Below, piece by piece: positions 11,511-22,900 of a stretch of 64,000 nt of DNA. The notes beneath the pieces were generated by a model. That model made no database searches. It was not told the DNA's origin and was given only the letters and a program-made list of their open reading frames with translations. Position numbers and translations under genes: made by a program. This stretch comes from Ustilaginoidea virens. Its lineage: Eukaryota > Ascomycota > Sordariomycetes > Hypocreales > Clavicipitaceae. Each line of letters begins with the position of its first letter. The stretch's first letter is position 1. The stretch covers positions 372,001 to 436,000 of the forward strand of contig NC_057318.1 in assembly GCF_000687475.1 (NCBI RefSeq). The letters run 5' to 3'.

Positions 11511-12668
11511 TCACGCGCCAAATGCATCGTCAAAGCCAACCATGCACGACCGGTAGCGCACACTGCTCTTCTGCAGCTTCTCCATGGCCTGTTGCAATCC
11601 CTTGCGGGAGATTGGAATCTCTTCAACCCACGACTTGATACCCTTGTCCCCGACAAGCTGAAGCATCTCGAGCATCTCACGGCGGCTGCCCAAGTGCGAG
11701 CTTCCGATGCTGCAACCATTGGAGATGAAGTCAAAGTTGTTCACCTTGATGCCCTCCCCGCCAGGGAGACCGACCGAATTCCATCTGCCGTGGACGTCCA
11801 AAAGGCTCAGGTACTCGCCGAGCTGGAAGCCGTCGAAGGAGTTGGCAGTGTTGATGATGAGGTCAAACGTCATCTTGTGAGGCTCGTTCCAGCCCGTCTC
11901 GTTGGTGGCCAGGAACCCGTCGGCGCCCATTTTCTTGGCGTCTGCTTCCTTGGCGCGGGAGCGAGAGATGGCCCAAACCTCGGCGCCAAGTGCCTTGGCG
12001 AACATGATGGCGTAGTGTCCCAAACCGCCGATACCCACGACACCCACCTTCTTACCGGGTCCGGCGCCAAACCTCTTCAGAGGGCTATAAACCGTGATGC
12101 CCGCGCAAAGCATAGGCGCAGCATCAGTGCTGGCGATGCTGTCGGGTATGGGAAAGACCCTAAAAGACATGACGGTTCAGCTTCCCGCTCCGGGCAAAGG
12201 CGATAACACCGGCATCTGGGCACCAACGACTTACCAGTATTCGTGGATGCGTGTGTGAGACGAGTATCCACCCTGCGTTGTGTAGCCTGTGTCGAGATAT
12301 GGCGCACCATAGGCGTCGATCTGGTGCTTGCAATATGTTTCGTTGTCGTTGTTGCACTGGCGACAGTCCAGGCAAGAGTATACTTGAGCGCCAACTCCAA
12401 CACGCTGCCCGACCTTGGCGAGGGTAACTTTGGGTCCTACCTGGAGGACTTTGCCGACAACTTCGTGCCCGACGGCCAACGGATAGGGACAGCCACCCCA
12501 GTCACCGGAAATGGTATGCATGTCACTGGCGCAGACACCGCAGCATTCGATCTTGATGTCGACGTCGTGATCACCAAACGGGCGGGGTTTCCAAGAGTTC
12601 TGTTCAAACTCGAGCCACTTGTCGGCACTGGGGGCCTGAAAGCCGCTGAACTTTTCGGGATAAGCCAT
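11511..12668 (-). CDS. Zinc-dependent NADP(H) alcohol dehydrogenase, cinnamyl-alcohol-dehydrogenase/Adh6 type
   Basis: Exons 12668-12235 and 12159-11511 give 360 residues. The 75-bp intron begins GTAAGT, ends TTTTAG, and splits the Trp codon of HEYW|VFPIP. MDR-family features: CGVCASD with the catalytic-zinc Cys46, GHE at 67-69, the four structural-zinc cysteines at 99, 102, 105 and 113 (CLDCRQCNNDNETYC), and the Rossmann motif GIGGLGHYA at 187-195. SRSRAKEADAKKMGAD after the second strand is typical of the NADP-preferring CAD/Adh6 subfamily, which reduces aldehydes, including cinnamaldehydes and fusel aldehydes, in the cytosol. Length is normal for the family. The exact substrate cannot be read from the sequence. 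Confidence 0.9.
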
Positions 12669-13318
12669 GGCTGATGTCGGCGGTTAGTGTTGAGCGACCG
12701 GTCTTGGACTGGCAGGCAAGCGTAAAAGTCTTGGGATCATATATCAAAGCAATGGTATGCAATCGGGTCAGCTGAGACGGATCCAGATCCAGATCCAGAC
12801 GAGATGAGGGGAAATGGCGAGTTGACGGAGCGAGGATGACACGACTTGAAGGGTCTTTGCTTGTCTGACGCGGGCTAGCCTGCCCCCTCTCATCGGCCGC
12901 CATCTCCGCGCGCGTCTTTGGGCATTAGTATGGCCTACAACAAGCCACCTAAATCAAAGACCCGATTTACCATGGACGGGTACAATAGGCATGCGGCACC
13001 AGTGAGGGCGTTTAGTCCCGTCGGATGAAGGGTGAAGTGTGGTGCCAAGGGAGGGCGATGACGGCATGGAGCTGGGCTTTCCACGCCACGCGGGGCCGCC
13101 TCCGTGTGTAGTTTTTCCACCAACAGCAGTTTCTTCCGTTATGTGGCAACAGGCATCTGACTGATGAGCGGCTAGAGCGGAACACGCGGTAGCGCTACAG
13201 GCTGCTTGGGCGCCGCAGGTGCCAGGATATGGGATTGCCATTCTCCATTTTTCCAGACGTTTGAGAAAGTCTGACCCTCGGTACATGATGCTCTTTACCA
13301 CTTCTATTGCGGTATGGT
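12669..13318. other. Intergenic between alcohol dehydrogenase and tRNA-Pro
   Basis: Promoter of the leftward alcohol dehydrogenase. A short AGATCCAGATCC repeat lies at about 12780-12800. Nothing else identifiable. Confidence 0.4.
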
Positions 13319-13404
13319 GGCCAAATGGTCTAGTGGTATGATTCTTGCTTTGGGAACGCCACCTCAACTGCAAGAGGTCCCGTGTTCAATCCACGGTTTG
13401 GCCC
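13319..13404 (+). tRNA. tRNA-Pro (anticodon TGG) with 14-nt intron
   Basis: Acceptor arms GGCCAAA and TTTGGCC pair perfectly, with C as discriminator. The T-arm is CCGTG-TTCAATC-CACGG and the anticodon stem is CTTGC/GCAAG. The anticodon TGG is at 13341-13343, followed by G37 and an intron at 13345-13358 in the canonical position between bases 37 and 38. The D-arm region contains TAGTGGTAT. CCA is not encoded, as usual for eukaryotes. Confidence 0.95.
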
Positions 13405-15071
13405 AGTGAAATTTTTCATTTTTGTTTGTCAAGTGCCGCCCTTTGACGTTACACAATGTTGAAATAAAGAGCGGCTATAATGAGGGTGGGCTCGGGTGGC
13501 GTACGGCAAGACATACCTGGTAGCTGGAAGCTGGTAGCTCGCATTGCCTCCGGATTTCCGACACCCGACAATGGGTCAATTTTTCCCGACAAGGTCCTTC
13601 CGCTATGCTCAGATGGACAGTGATGACTAGATTGCCCGTGACGCGCTGACATGAGCAGTGTCCGAATTTATCGGCTTCTCTAATCGCATGGCTTGTCCTG
13701 CCCATCACGTCTTCAAGTGTGTCGGGTCGCTTGAGTCTTGTTCAAGTTTCTATGTATCAACTGCCAGGTACGGAGTAATCAGTACCCGCCCCGCGTACTC
13801 CGTCCCTTAGCTGGGTCCTCCGGCGGGGCCGGCCCTCACATTCCGGACCAGAACTGTTATTCACGTGGGACCTGGAACGCTTAGTAAGTCGACGCTTACT
13901 CCGTACACGGCTAGTCAGCGCAGCGCAGACACTAAAACCCTCGCTCAACCTGCAGCACAGTACTTGACCAACCCGCCCGCTTTGACTTCCGCCGCCCGCC
14001 CCCTTGTTGAACCTTTACAAATTTCCTTCGTCTTTCTGTTCGCGGCGTGCATTCTTCGTGCTTTGGCATTCATTCCGTCATCTTGTTGGTTTCATTCATT
14101 TCTTTGGCATCCGAGGCGACGACCACATTCTTTTCGCAGCATCTCTCATCTCTCACGTCTCCCGCGTCTCCCGCGTCTCCCGCGTTTCTCGCGTTTCTCG
14201 AGTCTCTCGTGTCTCTCGTGGTTTTCCTCGTGGTTTTCCCTCCAACCCGACGACGACAACAAGGTCTACGGCTCGGAAGAGGCCTTGTCCATCATCCATC
14301 TTCCTCATTTTGCATTCTTCGCCCAACAGTCGCATTGTGCATCAGCGCAGCATTCCACGGATCCCAGCTTCTCGGAAAAGCACCATCTCGCGGCCCGTAC
14401 CCACGCCATTCCACACGATACTCACGATTCAGCCGCGTCTTTCTCTGGCCCGCCGATCTGTTTCGGCTTGACGACACCTGGCCTGACCCGACCCTGGCGC
14501 CGCGATATCCCTCCTTACCCCCGTTTGAAGTCTGCCCCCCTTTGCAGGTAACTGCAGCCTCCTTTTCTGGGGGTGCTAACGCGGCTTCGGCGCTACCCTA
14601 TGTTGTAATCAAACCAGACCCTAGCCAAGCCTCATCTGCCGACCCAATTCACGAGTTTCCTTGTCATAATTTAGTGTTTCCTATCCCTTCCAACCCTACG
14701 CCCTTGCGCGCCTTCTGGACACTCGGCCAAGCCTCTTTTCTTTCTTTCTTTCTTTTTTTTCTTTTTTTCGTTTTTGCTTTTTTGCTTTTCTAGTTAATCT
14801 TCTGCCCTCTGCGAGCGGTATGTGCAAAACCCCTTTGGCCCTCGAGTCGAACTATTTCCTACTACTCCTTCTCCCTCAGCTCAGTTGCACTGCCCCTGAT
14901 AAAACGCAGCCGGGTCGTTTGGTCACCGACCTTGGACTCGTCAGCATAACCGAGACAGAAGCTAACATGACTTCGATCCAGAGTCTCCGACATCATTAAT
15001 TTCTGCCAAGTCGACCGAACATCGCCTCTCGCTCTTTCAAATACACTACCAACACAGACTCGGCTGGCAAC
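13405..15071. promoter_or_regulatory. Long pyrimidine-rich region upstream of the F-box gene
   Basis: About 1.7 kb without a recognisable gene. Two TACTCCGTA 9-mers (13769-13777 on -, 13897-13905 on +) and a third near-match at about 13796 flank the left part. A CTC/GCGT pyrimidine repeat at about 14155-14225 makes all three frames read as Arg-Val-Ser repeats, so the frames at 13865-14793 are spurious. T-rich tracts at 14740-14795 precede the F-box start. The whole is probably promoter plus a long 5' leader. Confidence 0.5.
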
Positions 15072-17290
15072 ATGACGCAAAAATCGACTCCTGTCATGGA
15101 ATGGGCCATGGCCCATCACAGCCTCGCGTTCAATGACAGCTATGACCCAGCAAACCATTCACACAGCCCAAGAGGCGGTTCCAACTCGCATCTGACGGGG
15201 CACTGGCCGCGGTCGCGAAGCCTCAGCTTGTCGCTGCCATGGAAGAAATCCAAGCATTTGCTGTTTGCCCGCGACGGTTCTCGCAACCCGTCACAGCACA
15301 CGGACGATGACGCTGTTGACGACTCCCACGATGCACCTGGGCACTTCCATGCACAGAACAGGACCAGGAACCACCTTGCGTCGGGAAGTCTCAAGGGCAT
15401 CATGCGCAGGGCGTCGCTGTCACTCAAGGGCATCGTTCATCGACGACCTTCTTTCATCGCACCTCATGCCATACACGAGCGAGGCCCCTATGATGGGCGG
15501 CCCTCGACATCCCAGGACCTGTGGAACTTGTCGCAACGGGCGCCCGGCATGCGCCATTCCCGCTCTTTCTACCATGTAGATACCAAGAACAATGCACATG
15601 CTCGGGATTTTTCGGTCCCCGGCATGGGCGATGAGCCCCCAGTCATCCCCCAGCACACTGGGGCTGCAGCCAAAGCATCCGCAGCCTTGCAAAACGAGTT
15701 CTTTGCAAGGCAACGCTGGTTGGCTGCTTCGTCTAGCGACGACGGAAATGACGGAGAGAGCGGGATTGGAATAGCCGTGACAATTCCAGCGACCGATGCA
15801 GATGGTGTCGGAAATGACAAAAGCGTCATGGACCTAGACGCTGGCATCAGCCGAATCGATTTCGTCGCAAATCTTCCCACAGAGCTCGCCATTCACGTAC
15901 TGGCTTGCCTGGACGCAGCCGCCTTGGCCAAGGCCAGCCTCGTGTCCCGCCAATGGTGCAAAACCATCTCGAACCAACACATCTGGCGTGAATCTTGTTT
16001 GAGGGAGACAACCGGGACGTATGCCACGAGTACAGCTGTCCAACCAAACACGGGCATGGGCCTTCCAAACGTGCTCCCCTCCAATGATTGGAAGAAGGTT
16101 TACAAGGCCAAGTTGGAGCTGGACCGTCGTTGGAAAGAAGGCAAGGCTCACCCCATCTACTTGAATGGGCACCTGGATAGCATCTATTGCCTGCAGTTTG
16201 ACGAGTATGTGATGCCCCTGGCTCAGCCCTGGCCTTCTCCCCCCCCCCCCCCCCCCCCCCGGGTCCCTTTTCCTTTTTTATATGCGCCGTGGAAGTGTCG
16301 GCTAATGTTGGTGCTGAAAACAGATTCAAGATTGTGTCTGGTTCTCGCGACAAGACGATCCGTATTTGGGACATGCACACGTTGGAGTGCAGGCTAGTGA
16401 TTGGACCTCCCGAAGTGGTCAACGCTTGCAGCTTGCTGACGGACCAAGACGGAAACCCGACTCACTACGCCTCAGGTTCTGACAATCAACAGTCTTGCTT
16501 GTCGATACCCAGCACCGCATCCTTTGCTGAACACCACAAAGCGTCGATTTTATGCCTGCAGTACGACGACGAGATTCTTGTCACGGGATCGTCCGACTCC
16601 ACGTGCATTGTGTATGACGTCAAGGCTGGGTACAAACCGATTCGGCGGCTGCGACATCACACTGCTGCTGTGCTGGATCTCGCCTTTGACAAGAAGCACA
16701 TTGTGACGTGCAGCAAAGACATTAGCATTTGTGTGTGGGATCGGGAAACGGGCACCCTGCTTCGACAGCTCCGCGGCCACACCGGCCCCGTCAACGCGGT
16801 GCAGATGCGCGGCAACACCATTGTGTCGTGCTCGGGAGACTTCAAGGTAAAGCTTTGGAACATTGACACGGGCAAGAACATTCGCGAGTTTGTCGGGCAC
16901 ACCAAAGGTCTTGCTTGCTCCCAGTTCTCCGAGGACGGCAGGTTCGTGGCCTCTGCCGGCAACGACAAGGTGATTCGCATCTGGGACGCCAACACTGGCG
17001 AGTGCGTGCGCGAGATGAAGGCGCACGACAACCTGGTGCGCAGCTTGCACATTGACAGCGTCAACGGCCGGCTCGTCAGCGGCAGCTACGACAGCGACAT
17101 CAAGGTTTGGGACATGGAGACGGGCCATCAACTGCTCGACTTTCCGGGATGGCACTCCAGCTGGGTTCTGAGTGCCAAGAGCGACTACCGACGCATCGTG
17201 AGCACCGGACAGGATCCCAAGATCCTCATCATGGACTTTGGCGCCGACGTGGACGGTGTCGAGCGTTTGGAAAGCCAAGAGGGTTGCTGA
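15072..17290 (+). CDS. F-box/WD40-repeat protein, SCF ubiquitin-ligase substrate receptor
   Basis: Exons 15072-16204 and 16324-17290 give 699 residues. The 119-bp intron starts GTATGT, contains a 22-C run at 16239-16260 and GCTAAT, ends AACAG, and splits Glu in LQFDE|FKIVSGSRDKT. A Ser/His-rich low-complexity N-terminus covers residues 1-250. An F-box follows at about 258-300 (VANLPTELAIHVLACLDAA, then SLVSRQWCKTI). From about 355 to 690 lie seven WD repeats with clear GH...WD dipeptides (for example SGSRDKTIRIWD, CSKDISICVWD and SAGNDKVIRIWD). The F-box should bind Skp1, with the propeller recruiting phosphorylated substrates, as in Cdc4/Met30/FBXW proteins. Which orthologue group it belongs to is not decidable here. 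Confidence 0.92.
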
Positions 17291-18803
17291 GCAGCTGGCC
17301 CGAAGGCTCCCAAGGCCACGGTCAGGAGAAGGTCGTGCGCACAGGCAGCGCGGCTCAAGCTTGTTGATGGCAACACGGCCGTCCAGACGGGGCAACGAAC
17401 TGGGCGGCGCGCTTTCTTACCGCACGGAATCAAGAGGCGGAGTCTAGACATGGCATGGGGTTTCTGCTAGGCGAAGAACGGCGTCTCAGGCGCCGAAACG
17501 GGCGTTCAGAAGCGAGCCGTGCCGGGCTCAAGATGTTGTGTGTGTGTGTGTTTTTTTTTTTTCTTTTTTTTTTTCTTTTTTTTTTTTTTTTTCTTTTTCG
17601 TCCAAGGTATGTATTGCCTCGAGTCGACAAACCGTCTCGCAACTCTTGGGCAATGTGTCGGGCATGTCGGGTTCATCCACTGGTGCATACATAGTATCTG
17701 TTTTTCCTTTGGTAATCTCGCAGGGTTGAGATTTTTTGAACTTCGCCTTTTGTTTTTTTTTTTTCTTTTTTTTTTGGTTCGACAGGGACACGGGTTTTGC
17801 ATGGTAGATTGACGATAGAATACAACGGTTCGGACCGACTCGCGGCAAGGCCAATACAAGAACGATTGACCTTGGCCAGCCTGACCGAGACCCGACACGG
17901 CAGCACAATTAATTTAATTAATTCACAGCAGGCGAGCCAGCGCACGGTGTGGCCGCTCCGCTTCGCTTCGTCGCGACCATGGGGAACCCGGATGCGCCGA
18001 AACGGCGCGCCAGCACGTGGTTCACTCCGGAGCAGCTGCCAAAACAAGGGCCGAGCGAGCGTCTTTGCCACCGCCTGTGCCACGGAACGAAGCTGCGGCG
18101 TGTAAGGCGTGGCAAGGTTGCGAGATTGGGACAATAGAGGTTGCTGATGGCGCCCCCGGGGGGGCACATGATGGAGCGGCAGCGGGGGGGGGGGGGTTGC
18201 ATTGGCAATGGCATGTGGGCGGGATGGGATGGGATGGTGATGTCTGGTGGTGAAAACAGTTCCCTGGTCACGTGCCGCCTTGCTGAGCTGGGGGGGGGGT
18301 GGGTGTCGAGCAGCCGTCGTTGATGACTTGGGGCTGGGCACGGGGCTTGCTGTGCTGGCAGATGCTGGTCAGGCAGCTGGTGCTGAGGCTGGCGCTGAAG
18401 CTGGCGCTGAAGCTGGTGCTGAAGCTGGCGCTGAAGCTGGCGCTGAAGCTCCCCACGACGTCCTGCTACATACATAGGTACCTTGGGTAGGCTCAATGTT
18501 TCCCAGTTGGAACCTGTCAGGGAGGCTTCAAAACGCATGTGGCATCCTGGCATCACAGAGGCCCCCCCCCCGCCTGCTCCATTGGGCAGTCAACAGTAAC
18601 CCATGACGGGTCAACCGTCAGAGGATCAATGGCGAAGCCAAGCCGACAGGGAGCCAGCGCGTGCCATCGCAGCTTGGGGGCCACTGGTGCGAGCAGACCC
18701 CAGGCCCCTCCAATGGCTAGAGGCATGCATTCCATTTGAACGCCGCAAAGCGGAGTGGAGCGAGCCAAAAGTCACGCTGGCGCGAATCGACCGAGGGTAC
18801 AGG
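17291..18803. other. Intergenic, homopolymer-rich, with 12-bp tandem repeat
   Basis: 3' flank of the F-box gene. T-rich runs lie at about 17539-17598 and 17752-17775, and an AT palindrome (AATTAATTTAATTAATT) at about 17907-17924. Six 12-bp units (GCTGGCGCTGAA and variants) lie at 18376-18447; they read as Gly-Ala-Glu-Ala on one strand but sit in no credible gene. G-runs occur at about 18187-18196 and 18291-18299. Confidence 0.5.
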
Positions 18804-19674
18804 TCAACCGACCTGTGTCCCCCCCTTGTCATCCGACCCCCCCATAATAACTTAACTGACCTAACCATTGCTGTGGGCTATACTCTTAATATAATTGGTT
18901 TATTAGGGAATAGTGGGTCAGGTCACTTTATATAGAAAACTATATAGAGAAGTACTTTCTCGGATATTTTACTAGGTTCTTAGGTAGGGGTACCTAGTAA
19001 ATGAGATTAAAGAAGTCACTTTCTTTAGAAAATATAAGGAGAAGTACTTTCTCTGCTGTTTTATTAGGTTCTTACGTAAGGGTACCTAATAAAAGATATT
19101 CATGAAGTCTGTTTATATAGAAAATAATATAGGAAAGTACTTTCTCTACTATTTTTACTAAGTTCTTAGGTAGGGGTATCTAGTAAGAGAAGTTAAAGAA
19201 GTCACTTTATATAGAAATATATATATAAGGGTACCTCTCTTTCTATTTCTAGAACCTAGGTACCTAGGTACCTAAGGTAGGTAGGTACCTAGGTACTTAG
19301 TAGAGGTTCTAAAAGTCACTTTATGTAGAAAAATATATATAAAGGTACTTCTTTCTACTATAGTACCTAAGTACCTAAGAGGTATATACCTAATAAAAAG
19401 AAAGGAAGTCGCTTTCTATAGAAAAGTCTATATAAAGGTACTTGATTTTCTTCTAATACTAGGTTCTTATGTAGGGATACTAAATAAAAATATAGTAGAA
19501 GTCACTTTCTATAGAAAAATATATATAAAGATACTTATAGTCTAGTGGCTACTGTAGATTAACGGATCTACTACTCTTTATTAGCGTATCTCTATATTAG
19601 GAAAGAGTATTGGTCAGGTCAGTTAAGTTATTATGGGGGGGTCGAATGACAAGGGGGGGGCACAGGTCGGTTGA
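18804..19674. mobile_element. Non-autonomous DNA element with 64-bp terminal inverted repeats
   Basis: The first 64 bases (18804-18867) and the reverse complement of the last 64 (19611-19674) match at 61 of 64 positions, and all three differences are transitions. Both ends begin TCAACCGACCTGTG, followed by two C-tracts and then ATAATAACTTAACTGACC. The 871-bp body is strongly AT-rich, unlike its GC-rich surroundings, and has no open frame of useful length, so it must be non-autonomous (MITE-like) if mobile. No target-site duplication is obvious: the left flank reads GTACAGG and the right flank TATGTAG. It matches no fungal MITE terminus I remember. Confidence 0.8.
18922..19594 (+). repeat. Seven tandem ~93-bp AT-rich units inside the TIR element
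   Basis: Units begin with GTCACTTT or a close variant at 18922, 19015, 19107, 19201, 19315, 19408 and 19501, giving spacings of 93, 92, 94, 114, 93 and 93 bp. Each has a TATAGAAAA block, usually a (G)TACTT block, and in most units an arm pair of the form ACTAGGT...ACCTAGT. The fourth unit is longer because a CTAGGTAC-type microsatellite expanded (about 19251-19300). Copies are diverged, so the array is not recent. Confidence 0.85.
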
Positions 19675-19919
19675 TATGTAGTCTCCCCTTTGGGCCTGGC
19701 ATCTTCAGGTATCCCACGCGCCCCTGCCGCCCATGCAAGCTAGAACGCATCAGGTTGACGCGCCGAAAGAGGTGGCCCAGCTTCCGCTCCTGCTTCCTTT
19801 GCTGTTCCACGGCCTCCCTGACTTGGGGGACGTCGTGCAAACCGCCCGGGGACATGACGACTGGGCAACAGCCACGCGCTGGCGATGGGGATGGGGGTGG
19901 GTGCCCGCTACTTCGTGGT

Positions 19920-19953
<34 letters not shown>

Positions 19954-22900
19954 GGGGCCCAAGACGGGGTCTCTGGAGCGCTGGTCCTGGTTCTGGCTGT
20001 GGTTGTGGTTTCTCCTCGGGGAACACTGGGCGCCGATGGGCAGCCGATGTATGTAGGCGGCTTTTGCTTCGGGGCAGCTTGCCCGTCCTTGCGCCCGTGC
20101 CGTATGCTGGAGCAAGCCGTGGTCCGGAGAGCAGGCATACCAGCCGACGCAGACGAGCCGACGCAGACGGGTCGTCATGTTGGCGTGACTGGCAAGACCC
20201 TGGCGGGATGGCGACGGCCATGGCCATGCATCATGATGCTCGGATAAAGCACCCTACCCCTGGTGGCAGGTCGGGTTCCAGATTAAGAGCGCATGGTCAG
20301 CGCGTGTGGGCAGCATCCCGGCTGGGTCTCCAGGTCTCCGCAACAATTGCCAGGCATCTCGACAAGAGGGCCACGCTGTGGATCCGGCAGATGGTACTCC
20401 GTAGATGTTACTCCGTAGATGGTGATTAGACGGTCATTATGGGATGCTATATGCAGATGAAGATGCAGCCAGCCATCAGGTGGCGCAGGACCAGAGGTTC
20501 GGATAGAAAAAAGGTCCATCGAGCAAGGAGCCAGCCTCTACCTGTCTAGCTGCTACACGTCAGCTTCATTTTCATGACACCGAGTGGGGTCGAGAGCGGT
20601 CGCCAGGGGAAAACCCAACAAGAAGCGGAATTGACCACCAGCAGCAGCAGCAGCAGCAGCAGCCAGAAGCATCATTGGCGGCATCATTGGCGGCATCATT
20701 GGCAGAGTTGGTGCTTGAGGGTGTGAGCCACACTCTACACTGACTTGTTGATCACAGCCAGGCGCGCTGCCGTCGACACCTTCAACACCTTCAAGCACCA
20801 GACGAATTGGAGTTTTTGCGTTGCCTAATGAAAACCTACCCCTGGGTCTGTGTGCCCCGCTAGTCCCAAACAGGCCAAAGGTGGCGGCGTGGCGCTGTGG
20901 CGGCAGGATGCCACACTTGCGCAACCCCCCCTTTTGTGCTTCTGCACGAACACAGAAGTACGTAACCAGATTCCTCCTCACCGTAGTACAGTGGACAGTT
21001 GTCCGAGCCTTTAACTCTTTTTCAGCCAGCCAAAAGCGAGCCTTTACGGATGGTTTGCCGAGCATCGGATCCCCCCGAAGAAAAGTCGACTTTGCCTCTG
21101 GAACGCTGCCGAGTTTGGCCCGTGGCCAGGCGGACGACGGCCCGACGGGCCACCGCTCGGCTTACCGTCAGGTTTGCGGTCCCCCCCCCCCCCCCCCCTC
21201 ACGCCTCCGCATCGTGGAACAGTTCTTGCAGTGAGTCGTGGCGCGTGACTTGTCGGTGCCCGTAGCAAGGCTTCCATTGGGTTTTGCCGGCGCCAAAGGA
21301 TCTACGGTCCGGGGAGCTTTGTGTAGCCGTGCTCGGGCCTTGCCCCGGGTGTCATGTGCAGAGCCATCCATACCTTTACCCAGCCCCGACAGACCATCCC
21401 GACAGACCATCCCGACAGACCATCCCGACAAACCATCCCGACGAGACCGCAAGACGGGAAGGGAAGCATCGGACTGAGCTGCCTGGCCCCATGGGAAGCT
21501 GGCGACGGGTGCTGTTGCATCGACGGTGTGGGTTTGGTTTTTTTTGTACTACCGTGCTTGCCTCTGTACCTTCCTTGCCAGCGCGACCGACTTGAGCTAC
21601 ATCTGTGCAGACCAGCGGTTTTCTGTAACCTTTCCGCAAAATGCTGGGCTGGGCTGGGCTGGGCTTGTCTCGTCCCCTTGCGCTGCGCTGGGGTCGGATA
21701 CACAACTGCTCTCGTCTCAGACGCTGAGCGCTACACCATTTAGTATGGTTGGCCATGCTTAACTGACCGAGAAACCCGATCTGGGCCGTCTACCTCTACA
21801 AGCTTGGAACAGCTTGAGGGGCCCATGATGTCGAGGTTCCCCAGTGATGGCCACAATTCTACGCGTTGACACTTGACCTGAACACGCCTTTCTGGCCAAT
21901 CCAAGCTAAGCAACTAGAGCATGAAACTCGAAAGGAACAGACCAACCAGGTTTATCGACGAGAAACACCGACTACGAATATCGCGTCGTCGATCACGCGC
22001 CACAAATTTCAGCTGGAACGCGGACCAGTTCTTTCTTTGTTCGCCATTGGAAAAGTTGCGCGCAGCAACCAACAGGAAGGAAGGCGCTAAATACTCGGCG
22101 CAAGGGCCAAGCGGGAGGCGCCTTCCATTCCTGTCGTGCCTGTCGTGTCTGATGCGTGCGGCGTGCCTTGCGCGCAAGACTTGGGAACATCTGGCCAATC
22201 ACGCACAGTCTCCTCTCCGCTGGTGCTCTCGACACCCCCTCAAAGCGCTTCGCAGAATCCAACGCGAGAAAAGAGTCGCGACCATTTGCAGGCTCGCCAG
22301 CCTTTGAGCTCTGTAGCATTGAGAGAAGCAGACCAAGACCACTCTTGCCCTCTGACTTTTTGGCCAGCATCGGCCACGCCTGAAACACCCCCCCCCCCGG
22401 ACCACATGAGCGCAGCCATTAGTGGCCCCGCGTTCCTGACGCAGCAAGGGCCAGCGCGGCAGCAGCCAGAACCAGAACTGTCAGGAACGACCCCCACAGG
22501 GTTTGACGGCGGCTAACCACCAAGCACCAGCGCTTGTATCGCGGTGTGCGGGGCTCACTAGCGAAGGTGCATAACAGTCCTTGATTACTCTCTACGAAAG
22601 GGCAAATTGTGCCCATATATATAGTGCTCTATAGCATACCTATGTAATAGTGCACATGAAATAAAGGAGAGCTGAGCCAAGGCCTATCTAGCAAAGAGTT
22701 ACGCACAAGTCTTACGTGGCCTTTGCTACGCATCATACAAATGAGTGGAATAGCTCTAGTGGAGCGTTGGGTAGTGCCATTGATACTGTATGGTGCGACA
22801 GCTTCTTCAGGAGCTGCTGGGGATGCCGAGCCCACCGGCCGGTGTCGCGTGCATCATCAAACACCCACCACCATGGAGGTACGTAGCCTCGTTTGCCTTT

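Noticed and set aside
13865..14793. Overlapping frames of 155-248 codons upstream of the F-box gene
   Set aside because: All three frames stay open through the same pyrimidine repeat (Arg-Val-Ser, Leu-Pro or Ser-Arg repeats), which marks simple sequence, not coding.
18376..18447. Gly-Ala-Glu-Ala repeat frame
   Set aside because: A 12-bp tandem repeat in intergenic DNA; no surrounding protein.
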